A DNA stretch of 64,000 nucleotides from Cardiocondyla obscurior (Eukaryota; Arthropoda; Insecta; Hymenoptera; Formicidae). Below the pieces are notes generated by a model. The model searched no databases and was not told the DNA's origin. It saw nothing but the letters and a program-made list of their open reading frames with translations. A program made the position numbers and the translations under genes. Shown here piece after piece: positions 25,692 to 34,828 of the stretch (its first letter is position 1; every line of letters begins with the position of its first letter). The stretch is taken from positions 6,585,501 through 6,649,500 of the forward strand of contig NC_091867.1 of NCBI RefSeq assembly GCF_019399895.1, written 5' to 3'.

Positions 25692-28600
25692 TATTCATTT
25701 TTCTTTTGTGGAGATACATTTCACAGTTTCTAAAAGTTCGTCAGGGCTATTATGTAATCGATGAGTAACGTGCATATATTATACCTGCGTCGCGATAACC
25801 CCGACGATGTTCGCAACTCCGCGCTCTATCACTACCGTTCAGAAGCTACATGTATATATTTCTTTTTTTTTATTTTTTTATTAGAAACAAATTGTCGTGT
25901 TTACAAATCCTTTCGATCGTACGTCACGCTCTCGTGTCCGAGGAAACTTTTGCGTGCCGCGAAAGCTCGGGCGAGGTTCGAGATCACGTACATAACAGCC
26001 CCGATTACTTGACTTCCTCCTGGAGCCTTGTATTCTACAGCATGCTCCTTTTAGCGTACATACAATGCCCAGTTAAATGTTTCGGCGACAGGCAGAGTCT
26101 TGAAACAGTTTTTATGTCGATAGCTGGCACGAGTTTATGGCGCTGTACTGTGCGACTGCATGTTAGTGCTTACGTTACTGTTTGGCGTACCAAAGTGATT
26201 CCTAAGTTGTGTTAAGAGATACGATACCACAATGTCTTTGGAATCGGCGAGCGGGACACTTCTGTAAATTTAACACCGCGCTTTCGGCACTTCGATACGA
26301 TTCGTGAAATTGTGGCTTTTCCTCAGAGAAATCGCACGATGTTGAAATTCAAAATTACATTATATTGAACTTTTATTGTGCAGAACATTTTTTTTGGTCG
26401 CGATTAAAATCGATTTTGGTCTTAATACCTTTCAACAAAAATTATTTAAATAATAATAATAAATTTAAAAAAATATATATATATACATTTTTTTTTTTTT
26501 ATTCTTCAAAAATTGTTTGCAAGAATCGTTCAAAAAAAAAAGATCTTTGGCGAAAAGCAGACAGTCCAATTACGTCGAAATCGTGCACCGAAAACGGAGA
26601 GTTAATTTTAACAGAAGCTGAACGAACGCGACTTCAGTTCGCCGCTTTTTGCATCGTTTTATATCGCCGTTCGTCGTCATGTAAATATCGCGGGTGTTGA
26701 TTGCGTTTAATTAATTTCCCCGCGATGGAAGTCGATAAATTTTCCTTTATATGACCAGTGCAGCTCTCGATAAACTCATATACGAGATATATATATATTC
26801 TTTTTTTTATTCCCTACCGGTTTCTCTTTTATTTCGCGATTCAGGTTTTGCCGAAACATTCATTAACAATTTAAACAGAAGTCTGACCCGCCAGGGCAGC
26901 TAAATCGATTATGACTTAGCGAAAGTTTCGCCAATCTGTTTGTTTCGAGACAAGCTAATTAACAAGGGCCTGTAACGTTACCGTGCTTGCAATTGGATGG
27001 TAATTAACATTGGATCGAAGATAGTGCGCTTGTGAGCTTTTTCGCGTTTTAATACATTTGTATTTATCGCGTGATAGCCTTCGAAAGCGAAAAAACGGTG
27101 ATGGAAAATATTAATTAAGATACAAATATTAAGTGTTTGATGAATTGACTCACACGCCTGTAAATTTGTTTGCTTAATGAATAACAAACTAACAATACGA
27201 TCGCTCTGCAGCTTGTAACGTTAATGTTGAAGCGACTGTCTATGCTGAGTTGTATCTTGACTATCTGATTTAATTGCTCTTGTGTTAGCGCACAACGCGA
27301 CTTCTCTTTTATTTTACAGTTCTATCTTTAATAGGCTAGAAAAGAAGACGTAGTTAACCACAGTTAGATATCAGTACAATTAATTCATAGAATATTTCTA
27401 TCTTATTTTAGAAAAAAAAAAAAAAAAGAAAAGAAAATAAAGTTTTTTTCACAGCAAACGCTAAATTAAAAAAAAATTCTTTACCGAGAAATAATAAAAA
27501 ATTTAACCTCGATGATTTATTAAAGCCGACAGATTTTAAATTAGATAAAATTTACAAGAAGCCGCTTAGTTATAACGCTATGTCGTCGATTAGGTTCTCT
27601 ACCTTAGATATAGATTACACGCCATTTATCTTGTGTGCCGGGGGAGATTATCGGTTCCGATCGCGACGCGGGAAATAACATTTTAGAGACCTCGGTCAGT
27701 CAGTAGTAGAGCTCGGCTGCCAGATACGATATTCGAAGGATACTTGGAAAAGAAAAAAAAGTCCTTTTCTTTTTATTCGACTGCGTAGGGCACGCGTCTG
27801 TCTTATTAGCGAACGGACTTGAGACTCGTGCAAATTCGCGCGAAAACGAATAAGATTTCTGTGACACGAAAGGTGAAACGATTCGAGGCCCGATCGCCAT
27901 GTAACGTTGTTGTCTTACAGGGAAGAGGAGCTCGCCACTAACTCTAGCAAGGAGACCGTCCTATCTGACGCCACCACTGTCAACCATACCCACGCTACCA
28001 ATAAACCATAAATCTAAACGTTAACGAGAACGTTTTAATCATCAATCGAGTCAACTGTTTATTAAAAAAAAAAAAAAATCTATATATATAAAATAAAGAC
28101 TGGTGTCTCAGCTGCAGACTATTATCGATACTATACATTGTTATATTTCGGATGACACGTGAACTGTAGTAATCACTGTAGCGTGAAGCTGTTAATCGAT
28201 ACGCACTGTGTAATTCACGTTGTATTACTTAAATCTTGAGACTGCTCGTTAGTATATTATATTAACGAATATTTCGGCATTACCGAGTAAGGGCGTGAAA
28301 TTTCTGGTTTAATGTTGTAAAATAAATCTGTTTCTTTATTTAATTATCCGGATTGAGTTTTTTCCTTCCATTCGTGCGATCGGAAAGGGGGGGCAGGGAC
28401 GGGGGTGGGGTCGACTTTGATTCTCTCGCGGCAAAGGCGGAATCGAGGTGCGGCGAGAAATCGTGCCTTCACTAAAGTATGTGTAAATATGTGTATTATA
28501 ATGATTCGTCAAAGTTCCTTCGGACGTTTCTTTTGATACTTCTGGTAGGAGACTGTCGACGAATTTTTTGTTACGTGTACCTGCCACACAGGCTGCCGAT

Positions 28601-31600
28601 TATAAATGTTTGATTCTTAGTAAGTATACGTCAAGTTCTACTACACAGGCCAGTGAAAACGTTGTATGATAGTACAAGATTAGAAACTGTGAAATGAATC
28701 GTTGCGTATACATATGCATTTGCCGAGGGTGCAGCCGCAGCTGCGCGCGGATCCGCGAGAACGGATTCGTGAAGAAGTTGCTTCTCCGGTTTCAAATTCA
28801 CGAACCCGTCCCCTCCGCGATCGCGGGGGATCCGCGCGGGTCCACGCCTCCGTGGGCTCACGAATGATCGTTACGATTATTGCAGAGGAGAGAAGCAAGT
28901 TTAGCTTGCTGCGCGCAAACTGAACCCGTTGAGCAATTCAGCTGTTTAACAATAACTGTCTGAATGCCGTCCAAGCGAGACTGGGAACGCATTTATTATC
29001 CCATCGTGTATAAACGATCTTAGATCAACATAAAGACGAATCTACATTTTCCCACCGTAAATCTCGCATCTTAAGTTTCTCTTTGCATTTATGTAGCTAT
29101 TTTATCTCTCCTGCATTCGATCATCAATCATTGTTCAGAATATCATGCATCATCATATTTAATAATTCAGCTGATCGCGGTATATGGTAACGTTCCGACG
29201 AGTTCGCAATAAGATCGCAAATAATGGTACTGCTCGCACCGCGAGATTCGTGGGATCCGAATAGAAGCGAATTAATTACGTTAAGAGCGCGAGCAATAAG
29301 ATTAAGTCGCGAGTTTGCCGTACGCTTTGATACGTTGTGTATCGAATCGGTGCTTCAAACGAGAATTTGTATAACGATGAGAGGGAGTAAAAAAAAAAAA
29401 AAAAATAATAAGAATCAATCAAAATGTGATTTAAAGAAGTGAAAATTTGGACAAGTCGCGTGATGTTTTACAGGAGCATGCTAAACTGTGTGAATGCATT
29501 AGAGGGACACATACCGCCAGCAGAGAGCGCAGCCCTGATGGTGGCAGAGGAGAAGCCACATCCTGATTCATGTAAGGCTCAAAAAAAAAAAAATCTGACC
29601 AGCATCAATCACGATACATTGTATAACACAATAATTTGTGTAACCCCAGTCATCTTTGTCCAACGACAAACAATTCTCTGAACGCGAATACGAAGTTGCG
29701 ACCTAAACTATCAATTTTTTTTTTTTTTTCTATTTTCAAAATTGTTGCGATGATTAGGGGGTGATCAGTGCTGTCGACTCACCAGGCAAGCTCGAGTCTT
29801 CGTAACCTTTATCCCGTCGACGTAAGAATTGTCCTTCTCGACGACGATATTTCTACACTCGTTGAAATTTACGTAACCCGCCGATCGTCCCTGATTAAGT
29901 TCCAAAACTACGGAAATTTAACTACGCAATAGTTACTTTGCCGCATTTAAATTTTTACATCTCTCATAAGTCACATGTCATTCATTTTTTAACGCACACA
30001 CACACATACAGTATGTGTTAAATTTATTTCAGTTAATTTTGTTTCACGCCTGATCACCTCATCAATCATACGCATTGTACTTTCCGCCGCATCTTTTCGG
30101 GCGCGTTAAAGGCATCGAAATTTTAAGAGCGTCGACAATTGACGCCAGTCGACGTCGATCATCGAGGAATTGTTTGCCACGCTTCACGCGCATATTCATC
30201 ATCTTGCATGCCATAATGCTGTATACATGTATGTTCGTAAGTTTTCCTTATTTGTAGTCTCATTGTGGAACATCTGTTTTTTAATTTATTTGCGAACGTT
30301 TCTTTTCTGCTTTCAGTATAATTCAGAAAGTGCAGAGGCGTCTAAGTGCTGGTTATACGACAATCAAACTGTACATTGTGCCGCTTCGCGCTACAAGACA
30401 CTTCGCGAGTGGTCATAGCGAAAAACACTATCAAACGTTATTCACCTTTTCGCGTTGAAAACGGCTAATTAAAAAAGGAAAAAAAAAAAAAAACTAACAA
30501 AGTTAGACTGATATCGGTGCAACGTGTGCCGCACCGAGAGATCAGACATTTGTATCTGTCCGTGACGTTACTCACCATTTAGAACAATTTGCACATATAA
30601 ATTTTCCCTTTTTTTTTATTTTTTTTACCCCTAGTGTGCCTGCGAGGCAAATTAAACTTCACACTAAACCTATTTCTATCGATTTCCAACAGAAAATACT
30701 TCTGCCCGCGTTCACGAACCCTCGTTTTTCACCCGATAATTGACGTTGATGACAATATCTAATCTACTTTTTATTCTTAGCTTCCCTTCTTGTACTGCTT
30801 GAATTAGATCATTCTCGTGACATAAACCCACTAAAATTTCCCGCGAAGGAGCTTATTTTTCTGACAGTGTATTGCAGTAACAACTGTATCGAACGCGCAT
30901 AGACGCGAATGGTACGTGCAGCAAATTTACGTCACACACGAGACGCACGATCGAATATCTCGGAACAGTTGCCTTCCTATTGTAAGCGATACCGTGACGA
31001 TATCTCCCTCGCGTAATAAACCGCGCGCGATGTTTCAGAATAATAAGCTCCACGCGTATCACACGCATTTACTCGTCGCCATCTCTGCCGCAACACGACA
31101 ATTCTCCGCCCTGTATCGTATCTACACTTTGGACTCGATTAATGCTACGTAATCACACGATACGAGAAAGTGGTAGACACTCACGTATATACTGCTTCGT
31201 TTCTACGAGTATTATATTATATTATCGTGTATTATGCGCTACTCGACACTGGCCTTTGTAGTAGTTAAAAAAAAAAAAAAAAAAGGAAGGCAGGCCAATG
31301 TGAATATATGTTTATTCTTCCCGATTGACACATTTATTATAGCGATGTAGCATCGGAGGCGGCCCCGCAGCCGGGGACTTGTTCCGTTACGCAATAACTT
31401 CTTAGGCCACTGTACATACATATACTTGGCGTTGTTGTTAATTTTAGTACGATCCGCTGTATAAAATCAATTTTCGCAGCATGAATGGTGTAAGAGGCAT
31501 GCGCGCATGAATGTAATCTCTAGTGCGTAGGTGCCGAAAGTAACTTTATCTGCCGCGTGAGTTTCCCCCCCCCCTCCCCCCGTTTCGAACGTTTGGCTTT

Positions 31601-32737
31601 GAAAACCTTAAATCGCACGAGTCGGATCTCGCATAAATGACGCTATTACAGTTAAGATAGTCGAAGGAAGCCCACGGAATATATTCTCATTGACGTATAT
31701 ACAAATGAGTGCTATCTTGAGTCGAGTCCGCTGGCGTTCGAACGTCGCGTAAATTTTCAAATGTATCATAGACAGCAATAATATTTCATTCCACGTAGCG
31801 CGATGCCATCGTTCTCTTGTTCGATAAAAAAAAAAAAAAAATTTTTCTTTTTTAATACTCGCGATCAATAAACAATTATACTTTGCGGCACGAGGACGTT
31901 GTTTACCCCGTGAATACCTATCGCATCTCGGACACGATATTTTCCGCAGTTAACCCTTCTTTTTGGCCAATTTTCTACAGGCGCGCTTAAATTGCATGGG
32001 ATTAGTTCTCAGCGGCTATAAAGAAGGAGCTTATCAGACACTCCGCGTGGATACTGCAAATAATTAAATGTAGACGATGCGTACCTATTTTCCTGTTAAC
32101 GAGCCGCGTTTCCAGAGAAGTAAAAAGAAGTAAAGAAACGTTTCTCGTATCGAAGTCCGTCACGGTGAAAATTAATTCGACCGCAGGGAGAGTATGAGGC
32201 GGCCGCCGGTAGGAGCAGTAGAAGCTTGCTTGCTCGTCCCCCATGAGATACATACACACGATACACCTTTCTTTAGCGATGTGCCCGAGGAGTAGTTGGC
32301 GAGATAACGCGCGGACGTGTGGCGGCTGTACGCGCCCGCGTTTACGAGAGGTAGTCGCGTGCCGCGAGACTAACGTGCACCCCACAGTTGTGTTTGCAGC
32401 TGGATCCGAGCGCTCTTCCGTCGCTCCCGCTCAGCCGGAGAGACCACCGCCCCCGCTTCCCCCGCCACGCTTTCCGAACAGCGGTGTCTGACAACGGGAA
32501 ACAGCTCCTCTTAATATCGGTAACCTAGTGATTATGAACGCGCCGATACCGCTGCCGTTGCTGCTCACCACCAGCAGCCTCAGCCTGGAGACGCAGCTCT
32601 ACGAGATCATCACCGAGAGCAGTAAGGCGTGCGCGGCGTTCCTGCGGCACAGCCTCCGCCGCGCGATCAGCCTCGGCTGGACCGCGACCGAGGGCTTCGA
32701 GACGACGGCGGGCGACGCGATTTACAACGAGCACTGA
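10419..32737 (+). CDS. Glut1: Facilitated glucose transporter Glut1 (whole gene, alternative ends)
   Basis: A major facilitator superfamily hexose uniporter of the plasma membrane (SLC2/GLUT class I). The constant core is coded by seven exons: 18712-18807, 18911-19071, 19828-20187, 20366-20597, 20712-20924, 22818-23021 and 23275-23414. All phases join exactly. The core shows GLUT hallmarks in order: NRFGR at the TM2-TM3 loop, GRFIIG and LRGG in the N half, PESPR after TM6, QQLSGINA in TM7, DRTGRR at TM8-TM9, GPGSIPW in TM10 and PETKNKT after TM12. It is close to fly Glut1 along its whole length. With the MACEFFK start and the 29474/32400 ends the protein is 538 aa; with the long N-terminus it is about 863 aa. 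Three starts and several ends are described separately. No frameshift or missing key residue is seen in the core. Confidence 0.93.
10440..11794. other. Intronic gap between alternative Glut1 first exons
   Basis: No additional exon recognised. Contains a T-rich tract near 10871-10905 and unremarkable short frames. Confidence 0.4.
11795..12506 (+). CDS. Glut1: Glut1 long-isoform N-terminal exon (His-rich, disordered)
   Basis: The exon starts after an acceptor (TTGGGCGCAG at 11794), has ATG at 11803 in a good context, and stays open for about 233 codons. Two donors fit: CTC followed by GTAAGG (end 12501, phase 0) or AAG followed by GTACGT (end 12506, phase 2). Each pairs in frame with an acceptor at 17367 or 17360 respectively. 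The product begins MADSRGFKPINQLWQ. It is rich in Arg, Ser, Glu and Gly, has no membrane segment, and carries histidine clusters near residues 182-210 (HHHHH and HHRHHH). It would form a cytosolic extension ahead of the transporter. I know no defined domain for it. GC-rich coding composition and the acceptor/ATG/donor layout make it a credible exon; its linkage to Glut1 is inferred from phase and order. Confidence 0.7.
15344..15376. repeat. (AT)n microsatellite
   Basis: Uninterrupted TA/AT dinucleotides directly after a T-run of about 18 bases. Confidence 0.85.
15788..15815. repeat. (CT)n microsatellite
   Basis: A run of about 12 CT units followed by a T/C-rich tail. Confidence 0.85.
16816..16942. 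repeat. Compound (TA)n/(GA)n/(TATG)n tract
   Basis: Stretches of TATATA and TATGTA flank an (AG)n run at 16848-16866. This is simple-sequence DNA just upstream of the candidate alternative first exon at 16994. Confidence 0.85.
16994..17041 (+). CDS. Glut1: Candidate third alternative first exon of Glut1 (16 residues)
   Basis: ATG in a CCC-ATG-G context opens 16 codons (start MAAELTPARR, last residue Gly) and reaches a donor GGG followed by GTAAGG in phase 0. The next exon at 17368 also begins in phase 0, so the two join in frame. GC content jumps relative to the TA-rich surroundings, as expected for an exon. This would give a transporter with the coiled coil but without the long His-rich head, about 646 aa. 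It could instead be a chance frame. Confidence 0.45.
17368..17553 (+). CDS. Glut1: Glut1 N-terminal coiled-coil exon 1
   Basis: Sixty-two codons in phase 0 lie between an acceptor ending GTCTGCAG and a donor ATAAAG followed by GTATTT. The peptide has a clear heptad pattern of Leu/Val/Ile with charged residues (for example MNLSAKLDELQ and IRTQLQELTKSVES), as expected of a coiled coil. GC-rich third positions and clean borders in AT-rich introns support a real exon. It precedes the TM1 exon of Glut1 with matching phase. The acceptor could also sit at 17360 (one extra T in phase 2) or at 17373. Confidence 0.75.
18204..18314 (+). CDS. Glut1: Glut1 N-terminal coiled-coil exon 2
   Basis: Thirty-seven codons in phase 0 run from an acceptor ending GACACGCAG to a donor GAGCAG followed by GTGACT. 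The peptide continues the heptads of the preceding exon (QELDTVQQVKEEIEELREYV) and ends in a basic patch (HSHRRKLR) just before the TM1 exon. It would place the coiled coil directly against the cytosolic face of the transporter. Confidence 0.8.
18712..18807 (+). CDS. Glut1: Glut1 core exon 1 (TM1)
   Basis: Thirty-two codons, phase 0 at both ends. It encodes TM1, with the class I GLUT segment QFGYNTGVINAPE. All N-terminal variants splice to it. The frame is also open upstream without splicing (a methionine at the codon near 18676), so a further intron-retained start is possible but unsupported. Confidence 0.92.
18911..19071 (+). CDS. Glut1: Glut1 core exon 2 (extracellular loop, TM2)
   Basis: Starts NIENFMKDVYKDRYGED, almost the fly wording, and ends in the NRFGR motif with a phase-2 donor. 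It carries the first extracellular loop and TM2. Confidence 0.92.
19175..19595. mobile_element. MITE-like inverted-repeat element, copy 1
   Basis: 421 bp in a Glut1 intron, bounded by a 13-bp inverted repeat: CCGAGTGGAAATT at 19175 and AATTTCCACTCGG at 19583. There is no coding capacity. Internal sequence (CTGTCCAGCACTGAGCCAGA and AGATATCTAAACGTTT) recurs in the element at 34397-34828, which has the same termini. The interior is rich in CTAG-containing short repeats and is itself partly palindromic. A non-autonomous DNA transposon is the likely class. I could not identify a clear target-site duplication, so the superfamily is open. Confidence 0.8.
19828..20187 (+). CDS. Glut1: Glut1 core exon 3 (TM3-TM6)
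   Basis: 360 nt, entered in phase 2 after CCGTAG and left in phase 2. It completes the NRFGRKGG motif, then covers TM3 to TM6 with GRFIIGVNCG, SEIAPLNLRGG and the PESP motif after TM6. Confidence 0.93.
20366..20597 (+). CDS. Glut1: Glut1 core exon 4 (central loop, start of TM7)
   Basis: Begins with the residues that complete PESPRYLL, runs through the large cytosolic ICH loop (basic RKALRRLRAS, acidic EEDIEEMRAEE) and ends in the TM7 QLSQQLSGINA signature, which is part of the hexose-binding site in class I GLUTs. The donor is GCC followed by GTGAGT. Confidence 0.93.
20712..20924 (+). CDS. Glut1: Glut1 core exon 5 (TM7-TM9)
   Basis: Seventy-one codons in phase 0. Starts VFYYSTNLF and includes ESAKFATIGIGA (TM8) and DRTGRRTLH, the C-half equivalent of the NRFGR motif. 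Donor ATAAAG followed by GTGAGT. Confidence 0.93.
20925..22817. other. Glut1 intron, nothing further seen
   Basis: AT-rich intron with a TA tract (21548-21592) and several T- and A-runs. No exon or element recognised. Confidence 0.55.
22818..23021 (+). CDS. Glut1: Glut1 core exon 6 (TM10-TM11)
   Basis: 204 nt, phase 0. Contains the TM10 signature GPGSIPWMITAELFSQGPRP and the TM11 segment ending in GFPSMK. Donor ATGAAG followed by GTAAGA. Confidence 0.93.
23275..23414 (+). CDS. Glut1: Glut1 core exon 7 (TM12) with branching donor
   Basis: Starts after GTGTTACAG with SSLENYTFLPF, covers TM12 and the PETKNKTFEEI motif, and ends in RHGND plus two bases (AG) before a GTATGC donor. All downstream C-termini enter in the matching phase, which makes this the constitutive branch point. 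Confidence 0.93.
23415..23484 (+). CDS. Glut1: Glut1 alternative C-terminus by intron read-through
   Basis: If the donor at 23415 is not used, the frame continues for 22 more codons (YAAHKQLTTF, ending in KMLYT) to a stop at 23484. The product would be 498 aa with the short N-terminus. An AATAAA at 24873 could end such a transcript. No functional motif is recognised in the tail. Confidence 0.4.
23485..25015. other. Glut1 intron or alternative 3' UTR
   Basis: AT-rich sequence with a (CCGT)n run at 23870-23893, poly-A/G and poly-T tracts (a T-run near 24147-24170) and no recognised exon. It may be 3' UTR for the read-through form. Confidence 0.45.
24873..24878 (+). terminator. Possible poly(A) signal AATAAA
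   Basis: Canonical AATAAA about 1.4 kb after the stop of the read-through isoform. Candidate cleavage signal only. Confidence 0.3.
25016..25045 (+). CDS. Glut1: Glut1 alternative micro-exon (10 codons)
   Basis: A 30-nt block sits between an acceptor (GGAGCAG) and a strong donor (ATGG followed by GTGAGTCC). Joined to AG from 23414 it reads RSSLRDSRLYG and enters the 27921 exon in frame. A tandem CAG six bases in would shorten it by two codons without changing the frame. Confidence 0.5.
25046..27920. other. Glut1 intron, no further exon recognised
   Basis: AT-rich intron with the long TA tract at 25615-25689 and A/T runs. Frames here are short and unlike known proteins. Confidence 0.5.
25615..25689. 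repeat. (TA)n microsatellite, about 75 bp
   Basis: Nearly pure TA dinucleotides interrupted once by AATAAGA. Self-complementary, so likely to extrude or to slip. Confidence 0.95.
27921..28011 (+). CDS. Glut1: Glut1 alternative terminal exon B
   Basis: After an acceptor ending GTCTTACAG, the frame entered from the 25016 micro-exon reads EEELATNSSKETVLSDATTV and ends in ATNKP with TAA at 28011. The resulting isoform is 515 aa with the short N-terminus. Poly(A) signals follow at 28092 and 28321. The total length is a whole number of codons, which supports the chain of phases. Confidence 0.65.
28321..28326 (+). terminator. Poly(A) signal AATAAA for terminal exon B
   Basis: AATAAA about 310 bp after the stop of exon B, followed within 40 bp by T/G-rich sequence. 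A second AATAAA at 28092 is nearer the stop. Confidence 0.5.
28327..29473. other. Glut1 intron between terminal exons
   Basis: No exon recognised. Contains a purine-rich G-run (28386-28412) and a CpG-richer patch at 28720-28870. Confidence 0.45.
29474..29571 (+). CDS. Glut1: Glut1 C-terminal tail exon (conserved with fly)
   Basis: After TGTTTTACAG, the AG from 23414 completes Arg and the exon reads SMLNCVNALEG, then AALMVAEEK and PHPDS, ending in phase 1 before GTAAGG. The wording is close to the fly Glut1 tail as I recall it (SMLNC, AALMV.EEK, DS), so this is probably the main C-terminal route. Three different downstream acceptors fit the phase. Confidence 0.85.
29572..32399. other. Glut1 intron before the last exons
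   Basis: AT-rich, with T/A runs (29716-29730, 30479-30494, 31266-31284, 31827-31841) and a C-run at 31566-31580. Apart from the acceptor at 30316 I see no exon. Confidence 0.45.
30317..30321 (+). CDS. Glut1: Possible Glut1 terminal acceptor giving an immediate stop
   Basis: A strong acceptor (long pyrimidine stretch ending CTGCTTTCAG at 30316) is followed by TATAA. Spliced from 29571, the T completes Leu and the next codon is TAA, so the protein would end HPDSL. That gives a 509-aa isoform. The acceptor strength is seen; its use is inference. Confidence 0.3.
32400..32491 (+). CDS. Glut1: Glut1 terminal exon A (Pro-rich tail, TGA stop)
   Basis: After TTGTGTTTGCAG, the T from 29571 completes Ser and the frame reads GSERSSVAPAQPERPPPPLP, then ends FPNSGV at TGA (32489-32491). 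The total with the short N-terminus is 538 aa. The stop is followed by C (TGA-C), a context known to favour readthrough in insects, and the frame stays open for another 81 codons. Confidence 0.7.
32529..32737 (+). CDS. Glut1: Glut1 extended tail: readthrough or alternative acceptor
   Basis: From ATG at 32534 a 67-codon frame (MNAPIPLPLLLTTSSLSLE to IYNEH) runs to TGA at 32737. I count 64 of 67 codons ending in G or C, far above the preceding sequence, so it looks translated. It is exactly in frame with the Glut1 tail exons. Two routes would include it. Readthrough of TGA-C at 32489 gives a 620-aa protein counting the decoded stop. Splicing 29571 to an acceptor CCTAG at 32528 reads HPDSLIMN and gives 577 aa. 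The 14 codons just after the stop lack the G/C bias, which favours the acceptor. An independent small protein is a third possibility. Confidence 0.6.
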
Positions 32738-34396
32738 GAAGAAACCGGGAAAAACGGAGTCGGAAAACGGAGAGAATTTTCGTGCGACGACGGCGACGAC
32801 GACGACGCGGGCCAGGTGTGACTCGCGAGGCGCGCAGCATCCCGCTGGACCAGCGGTAGATCGCTCGGCGGACGACACGTTCAAGCGGAGCGTCGCTCAT
32901 CGGTTGATCGCGTCTCTCTGCGAGCCCGGTTAGTTTAACGAAGAGCACGGGGTCGATCGGGGGTAACCCGTTGGGAAATTATTGCCGACGAATGTTACGA
33001 GAATATACCTCAGATTACGATAAGATAAACGAGGCATCGCGATATTTTCTCCACCGATTGACTGCCCGGTAACTGCTTAATCGTTCCGTGATAGTTGTTA
33101 AACGACATTACTCGAGCGATCTTGTGGAAGATAATTACGGTCAGGATCGTCGTAAAAAAAAAGAAAGAAAAAATCTGTTCCGACGCCGCGCTTGCTTCTC
33201 GCGTCGAGGCGAACCCCCCGGTCGAGCCTTCGTCTCGACGACGCTAGCGACGACAAATTCATTCGAGATGGAATAGTTTCGAGTAAGATAAATGCGTCAC
33301 GAGGAATGCTGAGAAGCGCCTGACGGGCGAAATCTCTATAACAATAAGATAACGGCGAAGGCGAGATGATCCTCTTGGAAAGCGGAACGGCAATGCTCGC
33401 CGGTGTTCTTCGCGACGGAGGGTGTCACCACGCGTTAACGAGGACGATGGAGACGGGGCGCGCGATCGAGATAGATTAACCGAAATGTTGCGAAAGTGAT
33501 TTGTGCCTAGACGAGTATGCTTGGAAAGCGGGAACGTGAATTATGGGAAATAAAAATCGCCGCGTCGCAGTCTCGCACACCACGCGAGTGCACTTTCGGG
33601 ACTTCGTGCGACGTCGAAGGACATAAAGATCTGCGGAAAACGCGCGTACGGGGGGGGGGAGGGGGACGTCGAAGGCGAAAGGGAAAAGGATGGCTCCCCG
33701 TTCGATTCACCCCTCGTCGTCGCGGGCCCTTCGCTCCGCGGCGCGAAGGGCGGACACGTGTATCTATATATATCTTCACTTTTATATCATTAATTTTCTA
33801 GGACTCGTGTCGGGACTGCGTGTCGTCGTTTTTTGTATCACGCACACTGTCCTACGTACGATTCATCGCACCGCGTTGTGTAATTAATTAGACTGTGCGC
33901 TGTTACTTTCGCGACCACGACGACGACGACGACGACGACGATGATGATAATTATGATAACGATGGTGTACTATGCGCGCGACTGCCATAAATCCGACAAC
34001 TTTAAAAGATTGTACGAGCTGCCCTCGAGACACTGTGATATTTTCTTTTCGTCATTTACCGGCGCTCAATCCCGGAATTATTAAGAGCGAAGTTACACGC
34101 TAATCGCCGGAGGAGACGGAAGCGTTCCGAGTTCGTTCGTTTCGCGAGAAGTAGTCTCAATTAATTTGACGAAGCGAATGACGAGCCCGACGCTTCAAGG
34201 GTTTAAAAGAAGAAGGATTCGTTAAATCGGGAGATAATTTCGTTCGTTCAAGGGCGCCTCGTGAAAGTGACGAATTGAAAGGGATCAAAACGAATTTCCG
34301 CCGATCCCTTTTAATCTGCCCATCTTATCGAAGAGAGTTCGCTTTGCGGGGAAAGCTAGTAATTTTTTTACTGAAAATCTCCGGCAGAAAAGGGGA
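32738..34396. other. Glut1 3' untranslated/intergenic sequence
   Basis: Moderately GC-rich for the first kilobase, then AT-richer, with a (GAC)n run at 33915-33943. I could not fix a single poly(A) signal: GAAATAAA occurs near 33546 but others are possible. No other gene recognised. Confidence 0.4.
33915..33950. repeat. (GAC/GAT)n triplet repeat
   Basis: About ten GAC units followed by GAT units. Confidence 0.85.
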
Positions 34397-34828
34397 CCCG
34401 AGTGGAAATTCATCTAGCCATTCTGATTTCACAGCTAGTGGCTAGATCGCGCGGATTAGATATATATTCCTCAGCTAGTAACCAGCTTTGGTACTAGCTG
34501 TAATTTGTAAAGAAGCGTTTGTTATTTAGTGACTATTTAGCTAATGCCCAGCAGTCACTGTATAGGATTCAAAAAGTGAGAGTTGGGTCATTAAAAAAAA
34601 AATTAAATTAATAAATATGTCTAGTATCCGTTTAACCGCTGTTCAGCGCGAGTCATGTGGCGAGACAATTATTACAATTATTAATAAAAAAAAAACTAGA
34701 AAAACTGGATATCTAAACGTTTTTCGCCTATATTTCTGGCTCAGTGCTGGACAGTTTCGCTAGATAGCCACAAAATAAACCGCAGATTGGCTAGCTAGTC
34801 ATTAGATGAAGCTTAATTTCCACTCGGG
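34397..34828. mobile_element. MITE-like inverted-repeat element, copy 2
   Basis: 432 bp bounded by a perfect 14-bp inverted repeat: CCCGAGTGGAAATT at 34397 and AATTTCCACTCGGG at 34815. No reading frame of note. The segment CTGGCTCAGTGCTGGACAG near the right end is the reverse complement of a segment near the left end of the 19.2-kb element, so the pair are inverted relative to each other. A shared GATATCTAAACGTTT block supports common origin. Confidence 0.8.

Noticed and set aside
30317..30470. A 47-codon frame reached by splicing 23414 directly to 30317
   Set aside because: It stays open (starting SIIQKVQRRL) but has no resemblance to a Glut1 tail and shows no codon bias; only the acceptor itself is kept as a candidate.
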